64,000 nucleotides of DNA, from contig NZ_CALDDG010000030.1 of NCBI RefSeq assembly GCF_937936435.1, positions 14,006-78,005 on the forward strand. Reading direction: 5' to 3'. Numbering within the stretch: position 1 is the first letter of the stretch; every line of letters begins with the position of its first letter. The DNA comes from an uncultured Sulfuricurvum sp. (GTDB taxonomy: Bacteria; Campylobacterota; Campylobacteria; Campylobacterales; Sulfurimonadaceae). The notes beneath the pieces are model-generated. The model had not been told where the DNA came from. It saw only the letters and a list, made by a program, of their open reading frames with translations, and ran no database searches. Shown here one piece after another: positions 42,598-51,887 of the stretch. The position numbers and the translations under genes were made by a program.

Positions 42598-44241
42598 TTA
42601 CGATTTAAACTTTGAAAGCTGCCCGTTTAGGTTTTGTGTCATCGTGCTTAAGTGTTCCGCTGCCGATGCAATCTCTTCGACACTCCGTGCATTTGAAACT
42701 CCGAGATCATTGATCGTTTTTACCTCTTTGGCTATGTCCTCTATCATACCGGCCGTATGGTTGAATACGCCCACAGTAGTTTCCGTCGTTTGCGTCGCTT
42801 CGACCATAGCGGATGCTACCGACGCGATTTCGGCTTCCGCCTCATCCGAGATAATAGAGAGGTGCTCCATCTTTTTCGAGTTTTCATTCATCTCTTCGCT
42901 CGCCTCGATAATAGCCTGCACGATCACATTGATCGTCGACTGTATCTCCACAAGACTTTTTTGAGTCCGTTCCGCCAACTTTCGAACCTCATCGGCCACG
43001 ACGGCAAATCCGCGCCCGTGTTCTCCCGCACGTGCCGCTTCAATCGCGGCATTCAGTGCTAAGAGGTTAGTCTGTTCGGCGATTTCGGAAATCGCATTTA
43101 AAACCTCTTTGACCTGCTTGGTATCGTTACTCAAATGCTCGATCCGCACCGCCATCTCATTTTCTATCTGGGCATTTTTTTGAACTTCTGCCGTCAATGC
43201 CGTAATTTTTGCCGTTGTATTGCCAAGCGCGTTTCCGGCTTCGGAAATGTGCATTTTATTACGGTTTACTTGTTCGATAACATCATGAATATCGTGATTG
43301 ATCTCTTCACTTTTCCGGGCGACCTGATCGATAGCGCTGAGAGTTTGTTCGACCGTTTTGCCTACTTCGAGAGAACTGACCGACAACTGCTTCGCTACCG
43401 AAGCGTTTTCATTCGAGGTGCTTTTCGTATTTTGGATAAAACTTCCTAATTGCCGACGCACCGACTCCAGACTCGACGCAATCTGCGATATTTCGTTTTT
43501 GCCTTCGATTCCCAGCGGTTTTCCGAGATCCAAATCGGCTAAACAATTGATTTGGGTGATCAGATGTTTGATACCGTCCAGAATTAAAGCGATGACGCCA
43601 AAACCGATGACGACCGAAACAAAGACCGCTAAAGAGAGGATAAAGTTCGTTGTCTTTGCCGATTCCGAAACATCGGTAATTTGTTGCGAAGATGCTTCCA
43701 GCGATTTAACATTGAGAGAGCTCCATTCATCCAGTCTTTTTGCGAGCACTTCAGCATAAGGGTCAAGTTTTTCCATCCAGGGATTTCCCGAAGCGGGACC
43801 TCCGTTGATATATGCTTGCGCCATTTTTTGGCCGATTGCGTAATACTCGGATAAATCAGCTTTAAATTGTACGAGTTCTTCCCTCATTTTGGGATTATCC
43901 TGCTCGGAGGCGATCAGGGTCTCGATATCCTCATTTGCTTGGCGGTAATACTCTTCAGCCTCTTTCAATCCGTCATCGAAGCCGGGTTCGCCCCGCGTCG
44001 CCGAAATATCGGTTAACCACTGCTGTATCTGAATCACGTTGATTTTCAGATTTATAAATCGCAACGTTCTCGGTATCGTTTCGTTGCTTTGGCTTTGCAG
44101 CATCGCTTCGACATTTCCCGCCGATCGATAATTGCTCGCCATACTGGCGATCAGCAAAAGCCCTATAAGCACCATAATACCTTTTAAAATAGTCCGAATC
44201 GAAAATTGTTTAATCCAATCCACTGCGCGTTTCCACCTCAT
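42598..44241 (-). CDS. Methyl-accepting chemotaxis protein, transmembrane
   Basis: A 547-residue receptor. Membrane helices at about 20-36 and 204-226 enclose a periplasmic four-helix-bundle sensor of about 165 residues. The C-terminal part has a HAMP-like region and the signalling domain with the invariant tip [20 protein letters not shown] and [19 protein letters not shown]. The ligand is unknown. The last residues (NGQLSKFKS) include no CheR/CheB docking pentapeptide. It is divergent from rho, with which it shares a 181-base intergenic region. Confidence 0.95.
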   Translation of the reverse strand: MRWKRAVDWIKQFSIRTILKGIMVLIGLLLIASMASNYRSAGNVEAMLQSQSNETIPRTLRFINLKINVIQIQQWLTDISATRGEPGFDDGLKEAEEYYRQANEDIETLIASEQDNPKMREELVQFKADLSEYYAIGQKMAQAYINGGPASGNPWMEKLDPYAEVLAKRLDEWSSLNVKSLEASSQQITDVSESAKTTNFILSLAVFVSVVIGFGVIALILDGIKHLITQINCLADLDLGKPLGIEGKNEISQIASSLESVRRQLGSFIQNTKSTSNENASVAKQLSVSSLEVGKTVEQTLSAIDQVARKSEEINHDIHDVIEQVNRNKMHISEAGNALGNTTAKITALTAEVQKNAQIENEMAVRIEHLSNDTKQVKEVLNAISEIAEQTNLLALNAAIEAARAGEHGRGFAVVADEVRKLAERTQKSLVEIQSTINVIVQAIIEASEEMNENSKKMEHLSIISDEAEAEIASVASAMVEATQTTETTVGVFNHTAGMIEDIAKEVKTINDLGVSNARSVEEIASAAEHLSTMTQNLNGQLSKFKS

Positions 44242-44314
44242 AATAAAATTACCATTTCTTATAGTTTTTTATAATCCCGAAACCTTCCTAAATTCTTTCT
44301 GAAACGGCTTTTTC

Positions 44315-44344
44315 TTGACAACGTTGTCATGGATAGTTTATAAT
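44315..44344 (+). promoter_or_regulatory. rho promoter with 14-base perfect palindrome over the -35
   Basis: TTGACA (44315-44320), an 18-base spacer, and TATAAT (44339-44344) form a consensus-like promoter 78 bases upstream of the rho ATG. TGACAACGTTGTCA at 44316-44329 is a perfect palindrome covering the -35 and half the spacer, the usual place for a dimeric repressor. I do not recognise a known operator. Confidence 0.65.
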
Positions 44345-44422
44345 GCGGGAAACACAATGACAAACTGACTGCATATCTCGCGTACTACATAAAAATCCAC
44401 TCTACCCTAAGGCATTATCAGA

Positions 44423-45751
44423 ATGAGCGATACCACCGCAAAAACTCCGAAAAATAACTCTAAAAATCGTACCCACATCCCTGTTGACGGATTTACGATT
44501 GAGGCTCTCCGTACGAAAAAACTCGAAGATCTTCTTGAAATAGCGACCTCTTTAAATATCGAAGACCCCAACGAACTCAAACGTCAAGATTTGATTTTCG
44601 AAATTCTTAAAACTCAGGTGCAACAGGGGGGATTCATCCTTTTCACCGGAATTTTGGAGATTATGCAGGACGGTTACGGATTTTTACGCGCCGTCGATCA
44701 AAGTTTCAGCGATTCATTGCATGACGCCTATGTTTCCAGTACCCAAATCCGCCGTTTTGCTCTGCGTAACGGGGATATCGTTACCGGACAGGTACGGGCA
44801 CCGAAAGATCAGGAACGCTATTATGCCCTGCTCAAAGTCGAAGCGATCAACTATCTCCCTCCTGAAGAGTCCAAGAAACGTCCTCTCTTCGAAAATCTTA
44901 CCCCGCTGTATGCCCTTGAACAACTCAAACTCGAATACCAGCCGACCAAACTGACCGGACGGATGATGGATCTCTTCGCCCCTATCGGAAAAGGGCAGCG
45001 CGGACTCATCGTCGCTCCTCCGCGATCGGGAAAAACAGAATTGATGAAAGAGATCGCGCACGGCGTAACCAACAATCATCCCGAAGTGGAACTGATGGTT
45101 CTTCTCGTCGACGAACGCCCCGAAGAGGTTACCGACATGGAGCGCTCCGTCAAAGGCGAAGTCTACAGCTCTACCTTCGACGAACCGGCCAAAAACCACG
45201 TCAAAGTCGCCGAAATGGTGATCGAGCGTGCGAAACGGCGTGTCGAGCTCGGCAAAGACGTCGTTATCCTTCTCGACTCGATCACCCGTCTCGCCCGTGC
45301 CTACAACACCGTCACTCCGAGTTCTGGAAAAGTCCTCTCGGGCGGGGTGGATGCCAATGCATTGCACAAACCCAAGCGGTTCTTCGGTGCGGCGCGTAAC
45401 ATCGAAAACGGCGGAAGCTTGACGATCATCGCCACCGCTCTCGTCGAGACGGGAAGCCGTATGGACGAGGTTATTTTCGAAGAGTTCAAAGGGACCGGGA
45501 ACTCCGAAATCGTCCTCAGCCGCAAAATTTCTGACCGCCGTATCTTCCCTGCGATCGATATTCTCAAATCGGGAACCCGAAAAGAAGAGCTTCTTCTCGG
45601 ACCGGAAGTGCTTCAAAAAGTATTCGTTCTTCGTTCGATGCTGCATAAACAAGAAGACGAGGTCGAAGCCCTCCGCTTCCTCTACAACACGATGCTCAAA
45701 AGCAAATCCAATATCGAATTCCTCGACAGCATGAATGAGTCGACCAAATAA
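44423..45751 (+). CDS. rho: Transcription termination factor Rho
   Basis: Rho is the hexameric RNA helicase that ends untranslated transcripts. The 442-residue protein has a Rho N-domain, an OB-fold primary RNA-binding site with [22 protein letters not shown], and the RecA-like ATPase: [15 protein letters not shown] (Walker A), [16 protein letters not shown] (Walker B), and the R-loop/Q-loop region [19 protein letters not shown] followed by GAARN. The first 20 residues are polar and basic ([10 protein letters not shown]). murI begins 1 base after its stop. Confidence 0.98.
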   Translation: MSDTTAKTPKNNSKNRTHIPVDGFTIEALRTKKLEDLLEIATSLNIEDPNELKRQDLIFEILKTQVQQGGFILFTGILEIMQDGYGFLRAVDQSFSDSLHDAYVSSTQIRRFALRNGDIVTGQVRAPKDQERYYALLKVEAINYLPPEESKKRPLFENLTPLYALEQLKLEYQPTKLTGRMMDLFAPIGKGQRGLIVAPPRSGKTELMKEIAHGVTNNHPEVELMVLLVDERPEEVTDMERSVKGEVYSSTFDEPAKNHVKVAEMVIERAKRRVELGKDVVILLDSITRLARAYNTVTPSSGKVLSGGVDANALHKPKRFFGAARNIENGGSLTIIATALVETGSRMDEVIFEEFKGTGNSEIVLSRKISDRRIFPAIDILKSGTRKEELLLGPEVLQKVFVLRSMLHKQEDEVEALRFLYNTMLKSKSNIEFLDSMNESTK

Positions 45752-45752
45752 G

Positions 45753-46502
45753 ATGAGAGTCGGTGTCTTTGATAGCGGTGTCGGAGGCTTAAGCGTCGTA
45801 AAATCGTTGCTGGAGCATAAACTCTTCGAAGAGATCATCTACTTCGGCGATACCGCCCGCGTCCCATACGGAGTCAAAGACCCGAACACTATTATCCGCT
45901 ATTCCCTCGAAGCGATCGAATTTTTCAAAAACTTCGAAATCGATCTACTCATCACCGCCTGCAATACCGTCAGCGCCTACGCCCTGGATGAAATGAGGCT
46001 GCACAGCAATTGCGATGTTATCGGTGTAGTCGATCCGGGTGTTTTGGCCCTTAAAAATGCCGTTCCTTCGACCCAAGCCGATATCCTGATCCTCGGGACA
46101 AAAGCAACCGTTAAATCAGGCGCTTATGAAAAAGGTCTCAACCTTTTGGGTTATGAACGCCTGACCGCAAAAGCGACCGGCTTGCTCGTTCCGATCGTCG
46201 AAGAGGGGTTATACGAGGGGGAAGTGCTCCAAAGTGCCCTCCACCACTATTTCGGTGATTTGGAGAAAGCACCCGACGCCGTTATTCTCGGATGTACCCA
46301 TTTCCCGTTGGTCGCCAAAGCAATCGATGCGTATTTCGAAGGAAAAAGTACTCTGATCCACTCAGGAGAGGCAATCGTCGAATATTTGCAAAGCCATTAC
46401 GATTTCAGCCGTCGATTCGAACATACCGAACTCAAATTTTTCGCCTCGGAAAATCCCGAAGGGCTGCGACGCGTTGCCAAAGAGTGGCTAAATTTAGCCT
46501 AA
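45753..46502 (+). CDS. murI: Glutamate racemase
   Basis: MurI makes D-glutamate for peptidoglycan. The 249-residue protein starts MRVGVFDSGVGGLSVV and has both catalytic Cys residues, in ITACNTVSAYALDEM and ILGCTHFPLVA, with the substrate-binding FGDTARVPYG. An in-frame ATG at 45735 inside rho would add six residues; I prefer 45753 for family fit. The rho-murI arrangement is tight, and dnaX follows 40 bases later. Confidence 0.96.
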   Translation: MRVGVFDSGVGGLSVVKSLLEHKLFEEIIYFGDTARVPYGVKDPNTIIRYSLEAIEFFKNFEIDLLITACNTVSAYALDEMRLHSNCDVIGVVDPGVLALKNAVPSTQADILILGTKATVKSGAYEKGLNLLGYERLTAKATGLLVPIVEEGLYEGEVLQSALHHYFGDLEKAPDAVILGCTHFPLVAKAIDAYFEGKSTLIHSGEAIVEYLQSHYDFSRRFEHTELKFFASENPEGLRRVAKEWLNLA

Positions 46503-46542
46503 GCATGTTAAACTCTATCACTCAAAATTAGAGAGGTTCCCA

Positions 46543-48159
46543 TTGCGCACATCCGAAGTTTTAGCACTTAAATATCGTCCTCGACGCTTCGAAGAGCTCA
46601 TCGGGCAGGAGAGCATCTCTCAAACTCTTTCGCTCGCCCTCGATTCGGGCCGATTGTCTCATGCCTATCTTTTCTCGGGTCTTCGCGGTTCGGGAAAAAC
46701 TTCGACCGCACGGATTTTTGCCAAATCCCTGATTTGTGAAAACGGTCCCACTTCCGCACCGTGCGACGTTTGCAGCCACTGTGTCATGGCTAACGAAGGT
46801 CGCCACATCGACATCATCGAAATGGACGCCGCGTCCAGCCGCAAAATCGATGATATCCGCGATCTCATCGAACATACCAAATACCGTCCGGCCAGCGCCA
46901 AAGTTAAAATTTTCATCATCGACGAAGTACATATGCTCACAAAAGAGGCCCATAACGCCTTGTTAAAAACCCTCGAAGAGCCGCCTGAATACGTCAAATT
47001 CATCCTCGCGACGACCGATCCTCTGAAGCTCCCGCCGACCATTTTGAGCCGTACCCAGCACTTTCGGTTTAAACGGATCAGCCATCCCAATATCGTCCAC
47101 CATCTTAGCCATATTCTCCACTTGGAAAATATCGAATATCAAAACGAAGCGCTCGACATCCTCGCCCGCAGCGGCTCGGGTTCTCTGCGCGATACGCTGA
47201 CACTGCTCGATCAGGCGATCATCTATTCCAAAGGGTACGTCGATGTCAAAACCATCGCCGATATGCTCGGCCTTCTCGATCCCGATTACATCAGCCGCCT
47301 TTTTGATGCCGTCTTCGCCAAAGACCGTCACACCCTCACGCAGATGATTCAGGAGCTCGAAGCGTACGAATCCGAGATGGTGATCGATGAGATCATCGCC
47401 TATCTGAAAGAACGGCTTTATGAGGGGGATCACCGTTTCAGTCCGCTCGTTATCGAACGTTTTTTCCGCATTCTCAGCGATTCCAAAACTCTCTTCGCCA
47501 TCAATGCCGACGGCGGCTTTATCGTCAGCCTGGCCCTTTTTAAAATGATCGAAGCGCTGAAGATCAAAGAGATCGACGAGATGATCGAATCGCTCGAATC
47601 ACGAGTCTCGCATCCTCAAACCAAAACACCGGAAATGGTAAGCGAACCGCAAAGCCAAACCGTGCATGTCATGCCGACCGCTCCATCCAAATCTCCGTTT
47701 GAGATACTGTGTGAAAAAATCAACGACCGGAGCCTGGAGCTGGGAACATGCTTTAAGAACAATGTCACTTTTCTCTCCTATGAAGAGAATACCCTGACTT
47801 GGGAAAGCTGTGCCGAGGGAGAGGAAAAAGAGCTCCTAAAAAACAGTTTCGGCATCATCCGTCAGTTCGTCCGTGAAGTCTACGGTATCGATACTCAGAT
47901 CAAATCGCAAGGGTGCACCAAAACTCCCGAAGAAGCGAGTACGGAAAAAGCGGACCCGAGTGTAGAGCCTAGCGAACCTCTCGACGAAAGCGCTTCGATG
48001 GTCGAAGAGACCGAGATCGGCGTCGGAAGCTGTGTCAGCCAGTGCGACGAAACCAGCGTCAAAGAGTTTGACGGCAGCGATGTCCTCAAAGAGCCGATGA
48101 TCCAAAAAGCGGCGGAGCTTTTCGAAGCGACGAAAATCACCGTCCAGTCAAAAGTCTAA
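46543..48159 (+). CDS. dnaX: DNA polymerase III subunit gamma/tau
   Basis: DnaX is the clamp-loader ATPase. The 538-residue protein has Walker A in FSGLRGSGKTSTARIF, a four-Cys zinc module (CENGPTSAPCDVCSHC), Walker B in IFIIDEVHML, SRC-like sensor motifs (TILSRTQHF) and domain III ending near residue 350. A low-complexity acidic tail follows (about 360-538). The start is a TTG at 46543 with GAGAGG 6-11 bases before it; the family N-terminus (EVLALKYRPRRFEELIGQE) supports it. I see no frameshift-and-stop signal that would make a separate gamma form. Confidence 0.96.
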   Translation: MRTSEVLALKYRPRRFEELIGQESISQTLSLALDSGRLSHAYLFSGLRGSGKTSTARIFAKSLICENGPTSAPCDVCSHCVMANEGRHIDIIEMDAASSRKIDDIRDLIEHTKYRPASAKVKIFIIDEVHMLTKEAHNALLKTLEEPPEYVKFILATTDPLKLPPTILSRTQHFRFKRISHPNIVHHLSHILHLENIEYQNEALDILARSGSGSLRDTLTLLDQAIIYSKGYVDVKTIADMLGLLDPDYISRLFDAVFAKDRHTLTQMIQELEAYESEMVIDEIIAYLKERLYEGDHRFSPLVIERFFRILSDSKTLFAINADGGFIVSLALFKMIEALKIKEIDEMIESLESRVSHPQTKTPEMVSEPQSQTVHVMPTAPSKSPFEILCEKINDRSLELGTCFKNNVTFLSYEENTLTWESCAEGEEKELLKNSFGIIRQFVREVYGIDTQIKSQGCTKTPEEASTEKADPSVEPSEPLDESASMVEETEIGVGSCVSQCDETSVKEFDGSDVLKEPMIQKAAELFEATKITVQSKV

Positions 48160-48428
48160 ACACCGCAGGAATAAAATCCCTCCGGCTACGCTAGCCGCTG
48201 TGGCGCTGAAGCTTGCTTTTTCAAAGCAAAATTCTTAAAATGTATTTTTTCTTGCTTTTAAGGATTTTTTCAGGTATACTTCAGCTATTGAAAGATGATT
48301 TAGAGTTTCATCTTTGGCTTGCTTTTTATTGATGACTTCCGTTAGCAGTACGACCCGCCCTTAGAATACTCCACTTTATACTTCGACCACTTCAGCAATG
48401 AGGTGTATTACAACCCAAAGGAATTGCT
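48160..48428 (+). other. Long leader of the cold-shock gene with promoter boxes and a 5' stem-loop
   Basis: No ORF is evident. A TATACT at 48275-48280 with TTGCTT 17 bases upstream would start RNA near 48287 and give a ~140-base leader. At once after this start, AAAGATGA (48291-48298) and TCATCTTT (48308-48315) form a perfect 8-bp stem with a 9-base loop. A second TATACT lies at 48377-48382. Another short inverted repeat, TTGCTTT/AAAGCAA, lies near 48212-48228 and may belong to dnaX termination. Long structured leaders act as thermosensors for cspA in Escherichia coli; that role here is inferred. Confidence 0.5.
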
Positions 48429-48647
48429 ATGGCAAATCAAGTTAACGGAACAGTCAAATGGTTCAACAGTGAAAAAGGTTTTGGATTTATCCAACAAGAC
48501 AACGGCGGGAAAGATGTATTCGTACATTTCCGTCAAATCAACAACACAGGTTACGGCCGTGTAAGTCTTGAAGAAGGACAAAAAGTTACTTTCTCTATCG
48601 GTGAAGGTGAAAAAGGTCCTCAAGCAGAGAACGTTACAATTCTCTAA
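48429..48647 (+). CDS. Cold-shock-domain protein (CspA family)
   Basis: A 72-residue single cold-shock domain. RNP1 is KGFGFI and RNP2 is VFVHF, in the frame [16 protein letters not shown]; these aromatic residues bind single-stranded nucleic acid. It acts as an RNA chaperone or antiterminator. AAAGGAATTGCT precedes the ATG. It has a long structured leader and two strong hairpins downstream, so it is probably a single-gene transcript. Confidence 0.97.
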   Translation: MANQVNGTVKWFNSEKGFGFIQQDNGGKDVFVHFRQINNTGYGRVSLEEGQKVTFSIGEGEKGPQAENVTIL

Positions 48648-48654
48648 TCTCCTC

Positions 48655-48676
48655 GACGGATACCGTGGTGTCCGTC
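48655..48676 (+). terminator. Strong hairpin directly after the cold-shock gene
   Basis: The 22 bases form an almost complete inverted repeat, GACGGATACC with GGTGTCCGTC (9 pairs, one G-T, loop of four). It begins 8 bases after the stop. The following bases (ATTATATCG) are not a T-run, so it may protect the 3' end of the mRNA rather than terminate. Confidence 0.6.
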
Positions 48677-48692
48677 ATTATATCGTTCTATT

Positions 48693-48713
48693 AAGACACC
48701 TGAAGGTGTTTTT
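48693..48713 (+). terminator. Intrinsic terminator
   Basis: Stem AAGACACC/GGTGTTTT (one G-T pair) with a TGAA loop, running into TTTTT. A classical rho-independent terminator between the cold-shock gene and the small gene at 48738. Confidence 0.75.
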
Positions 48714-48737
48714 CCGAGCCGATTAAAGGAAAAAACC

Positions 48738-48923
48738 ATGGAAAGCAAAGAAGCCGTTTTAAGCGCATTAAAAGAGGGGAAAAAACTGATCAGTACCGTC
48801 ACAGGACTGCAATATACCCTCATCGGGGGTCAGTTACACGCCCGAAACAGTGAAAAAACCGATTGGCACGAAAGTGAACTCTGCTTTGATAATCCCCCCT
48901 CATGGTTGAATCTTCGCGTATAA
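48738..48923 (+). CDS. Small hypothetical protein
   Basis: A 61-residue protein without signal or membrane segment. It begins MESKEAVLSALKEGKKLIST and continues VTGLQYTLIGGQLHARN, which could form a small beta-sheet after an N-terminal helix, and ends WLNLRV. AAAGGA precedes the ATG at a good distance. It is 12 bases before the methyltransferase gene, so the two are likely co-transcribed. Function unknown. Confidence 0.68.
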   Translation: MESKEAVLSALKEGKKLISTVTGLQYTLIGGQLHARNSEKTDWHESELCFDNPPSWLNLRV

Positions 48924-48935
48924 GCGAAGAGTATT

Positions 48936-49586
48936 ATGTCCCCCTTACGCTTTCGCTACCAGACGCTCGATTTTTTAGATGACGATATCCATGTCCGAAC
49001 CCTCAGAGACACCCAACAATATTCCGATACAGACGATAAAGCCCAAAAGCTGGGGATATCTTCCGCATCATGGCCGCTGTTCGGAGTGATCTGGGACTCA
49101 GGCAAAATTCTTGCCCATCTGATGAGTGATTTCGATATCGAGGGCAAACGAATATTGGAAGTAGGATGCGGAATCGGATTGGCGAGCCTCGTGCTAAATC
49201 ACCGCTCCGCCGATATCACCGCCACCGACTACCATCCCGAAGCGGAGCGTTTTTTGATCGAAAATGCCCGCATCAACGACGATGAAATCATCCCGTTTAT
49301 CCGTGCGGGATGGGGAGACGTGCAAGACTCTCTCGGCGAATTCGATCTTATCATCGGCAGCGATCTGTTATACGAAAGAGATCACGTTGAGCTTTTGGCC
49401 GGATTTATCGATCGCCATACCAAAGCGTCGTGCGAAGTGATTATTGTCGATCCCGGTCGCGGGAACCACTCCAATTTCAGTAAAAAGATGGTAGGTCTCG
49501 ACTTCTCCCATACCCAAAGCAAACCGGTACATACCGACTATCTCACCCTTCCGTTTAAAGGGCAGTTGCTTCGCTACGCCCGGTAA
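48936..49586 (+). CDS. Class I SAM-dependent methyltransferase (METTL/NNMT-like)
   Basis: A 216-residue protein of the methyltransferase-16 type (PF10294-like), a family that includes protein-lysine methyltransferases. AdoMet motif I is ILEVGCGIGLASLVL, motif II ATDYHPEAERFL, and the DLIIGSDLLYERDH segment is the family equivalent of the D-L-L-Y motif. The SWPLFGVIWDSGKILA segment before motif I is also typical. Substrate unknown. It converges on the VWA gene, with 4 bases between stops. Confidence 0.88.
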   Translation: MSPLRFRYQTLDFLDDDIHVRTLRDTQQYSDTDDKAQKLGISSASWPLFGVIWDSGKILAHLMSDFDIEGKRILEVGCGIGLASLVLNHRSADITATDYHPEAERFLIENARINDDEIIPFIRAGWGDVQDSLGEFDLIIGSDLLYERDHVELLAGFIDRHTKASCEVIIVDPGRGNHSNFSKKMVGLDFSHTQSKPVHTDYLTLPFKGQLLRYAR

Positions 49587-49590
49587 AAAG

Positions 49591-50751
49591 TTATGCGAAG
49601 AGAGCCAAGGCTCTTCCGAAAGGGGTTTTTGCCGGTCCCGAAAGGGCCCACAGCACTTCATATGCCGGCGGAATCCGAGGAAAACGCCCCTCTCCGTCGG
49701 TAAAATAAAGAAGCATCGTCGTCATCGGAAGGTTGGCATCGATGTAATCGAATACGGGGCGGAAATCGGTCCCGCCTCCCCCTTTTAGCGAAAAATCGAG
49801 TCTCTCTCCCCCCTGAAACGTATAATGGTTATGGACTTTGGCATCCGCGGTGATCAATTCGATCTTCACGGCAGGAAAATTGTTCATAATCGACTTGAAC
49901 TCCTCCATAAACAACCCCAACAGTTCGTCATTGATCGAACCGGACGTATCGATAGCCACGCATAAGCTCAGAGTATCGCTTGCAAGCGAGGGTAAAGCGA
50001 TCCCCCGATAGATATGTTTTTTATTCGGCGGCATAAAGGCGTAATTGTTGCGCATGTGCCGATTGATCGCATTGTACAATTCAAAACGCCAATCCACTCC
50101 GCTGGCTATCGCACGTTTCCCCAGACGATCCATACCGGTCGGCATCGATCCTTTGCGCTGCGCCACCTCTTTGGCAACCGATGCGGCGTACTGCCATTGC
50201 GATTCGCTCTGCGGATCGAGCCCTTCATCGATCGTGCCGTCGTTCGCGCTGAAAGGCTCTCCTCCCTCCTCTTCGGGAACATCCCCCATCGCCATAGTAT
50301 CGGGGCTGCGCTGGTCGTCGTGTCCGAAGGCATCCTCCGAAAGACTGAGACCGTACTGTTCTTTGAGCAGATCGTAAATCTCCTCGGCGTACATCCCCTT
50401 GAATTCTGTATTAAAGTTCGCCCCCTGCGGGATCACCAAACCGTTTTGATGCAGCAGGTTATTGATTGCATAATCGGTTGCAAGCTGCCATAGCGAGCCG
50501 CGGCGGTTCAGGCGGCGCTGCTGGTGCGAGAGGACGTGGTGCATGACACAGTTGGTCAAAATAAACATCACTTCCTCTATCGTCCGCTTCTCGATATAGG
50601 CGGGATTGTACAAAAACCGTATCCCGTTGCTGGCGTATCCGGAAACCCCTTCTCCGGGTTCGTGACGCAATCTCGAAGCGAGCATCCCAAAATAGGGATG
50701 TTTCATCGTCAGATGGGTTTTGGCCTTGAGAAGAAGCTGTTCGGGATTCAC
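49591..50751 (-). CDS. DUF2201/VWA-like protein, partner of MoxR ATPase
   Basis: A 386-residue soluble protein. The N-terminal half is the DUF2201 metallopeptidase-like domain (FLYNPAYIEKRTIEEVMFIL, with HHVLSHQQRR in place of HExxH). An acidic linker follows (about 145-185). The C-terminal half is VWA-like with MIDAS residues in AIDTSGSINDELL, GGGTDFRPVFDYI and LYFTDGEG. Such pairs with MoxR AAA+ ATPases act as chaperones for complex assembly or metal insertion; the client is unknown. It follows the MoxR gene by 9 bases. Confidence 0.9.
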   Translation of the reverse strand: MNPEQLLLKAKTHLTMKHPYFGMLASRLRHEPGEGVSGYASNGIRFLYNPAYIEKRTIEEVMFILTNCVMHHVLSHQQRRLNRRGSLWQLATDYAINNLLHQNGLVIPQGANFNTEFKGMYAEEIYDLLKEQYGLSLSEDAFGHDDQRSPDTMAMGDVPEEEGGEPFSANDGTIDEGLDPQSESQWQYAASVAKEVAQRKGSMPTGMDRLGKRAIASGVDWRFELYNAINRHMRNNYAFMPPNKKHIYRGIALPSLASDTLSLCVAIDTSGSINDELLGLFMEEFKSIMNNFPAVKIELITADAKVHNHYTFQGGERLDFSLKGGGGTDFRPVFDYIDANLPMTTMLLYFTDGEGRFPRIPPAYEVLWALSGPAKTPFGRALALFA

Positions 50752-50760
50752 GATTTTACC

Positions 50761-51762
50761 TTAGCGCATCAACGCGTTAAACTTGCGCATCCACAGCGGC
50801 CAGCTGTCGATATGATCCAGTTCGATCCCGCGTGAGCGTAAATCCTGAATAATCATAACCGCAAACTCTCCCGGCAGATTGAGGGTATAGGCGACAAGAT
50901 TGTTCAGTTTTTTCGATCCGGTATGATCGTTGATCCGCATCGTCAGTGCCGAACTGAGCAGATGAAGCGCCGAAGGGTCTTCAGGGACTTCATTGCTGGT
51001 ACCGTCGATGATCGCGTCGAGATCGGGGAGCTGATCGGCCATCATTTTAAATCCCAGATACGCCGCGGCAAGTTCTTCGCCGATTGCTCCTGCGACCAGC
51101 GGCAAAATCAAATCCGCTTCGGGTTCGGAAGCGATGATCTCATTGACGTAGGCCCATGTGCGCGGCGTAGCGAACGAACGGTTCTCGTTTTTCGTATCGA
51201 AGGTGAACAAAGCATCGGGACGGTGGGCGATGAATGCGACGATGGAGGGATCGATCTGCGATCCGATCGCCCAGCTACGCCAGTCCTCGACGCTCGCTTC
51301 CATCTCCAGATGGACAAATCGATTTGCCAGCGGCGACGCCATCCGAAAGACGACTCCTCGGTCGCTTTCACGGTTTCCCGCCGCGACGATAGCCCATCCG
51401 TCCGGAAGACGGTACTCACCGATTTTACGATCCAGAATCAGCTGATAAGCCGAGGCCTGTACCATCGGTGCAGCGGTGTTGAGCTCATCGAGAAACAAAA
51501 TCCCCTCGCTCTGATCGGCATTCGGCAAAAACGACGGCGGCGCCCAGATCGCCTCGTGATTTTCCGCATTGAAAAACGGTATCCCGCGCAAATCGGTCGG
51601 ATCGAGCAGCGAAAGACGCAAATCGATAAACGCGATGTTTTTTTCCTTCGCGATCTGTGCGACGATCGAGGATTTTCCAATCCCGGGAGGACCCCATAAA
51701 AATACGGGAACTTTTCGTTCGCAAAGATGGGCTAATGAACGTTTGGCGCTTTGGGGATTCAT
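50761..51762 (-). CDS. MoxR-family AAA+ ATPase
   Basis: A 333-residue ATPase with Walker A in LWGPPGIGKSSIVAQIA, Walker B in GILFLDELNTAAPMVQ, and sensor 1 in AIVAAGNRESDRGVV. An arginine finger is likely in SPLANRFVHLEME. The C-terminal lid domain is helical. The VWA/DUF2201 gene downstream is its expected partner. It is divergent from 51888. Confidence 0.93.
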   Translation of the reverse strand: MNPQSAKRSLAHLCERKVPVFLWGPPGIGKSSIVAQIAKEKNIAFIDLRLSLLDPTDLRGIPFFNAENHEAIWAPPSFLPNADQSEGILFLDELNTAAPMVQASAYQLILDRKIGEYRLPDGWAIVAAGNRESDRGVVFRMASPLANRFVHLEMEASVEDWRSWAIGSQIDPSIVAFIAHRPDALFTFDTKNENRSFATPRTWAYVNEIIASEPEADLILPLVAGAIGEELAAAYLGFKMMADQLPDLDAIIDGTSNEVPEDPSALHLLSSALTMRINDHTGSKKLNNLVAYTLNLPGEFAVMIIQDLRSRGIELDHIDSWPLWMRKFNALMR

Positions 51763-51887
51763 CGTTATCCTTTGTCATGGTTGTCCCCCCGTATGCATTT
51801 TTGATGCACGCTTTTTCGACACCGTTTGTTTACTATACCGAACCTGCTTATTGCTATACTTTGAAGACACAAAGCAAGGAGGACTCA

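Noticed and set aside
44714..45838. Long open frame of 374 codons on the minus strand opposite rho and murI
   Set aside because: It is antisense to a fully conserved rho gene, has an Arg/Asp/Phe-biased composition typical of shadow frames, and no ribosome binding site.
46543..48159. Programmed frameshift in dnaX producing a short gamma subunit
   Set aside because: No slippery A-run followed by a hairpin and near stop was found around the end of domain III; the tau-length frame is continuous.
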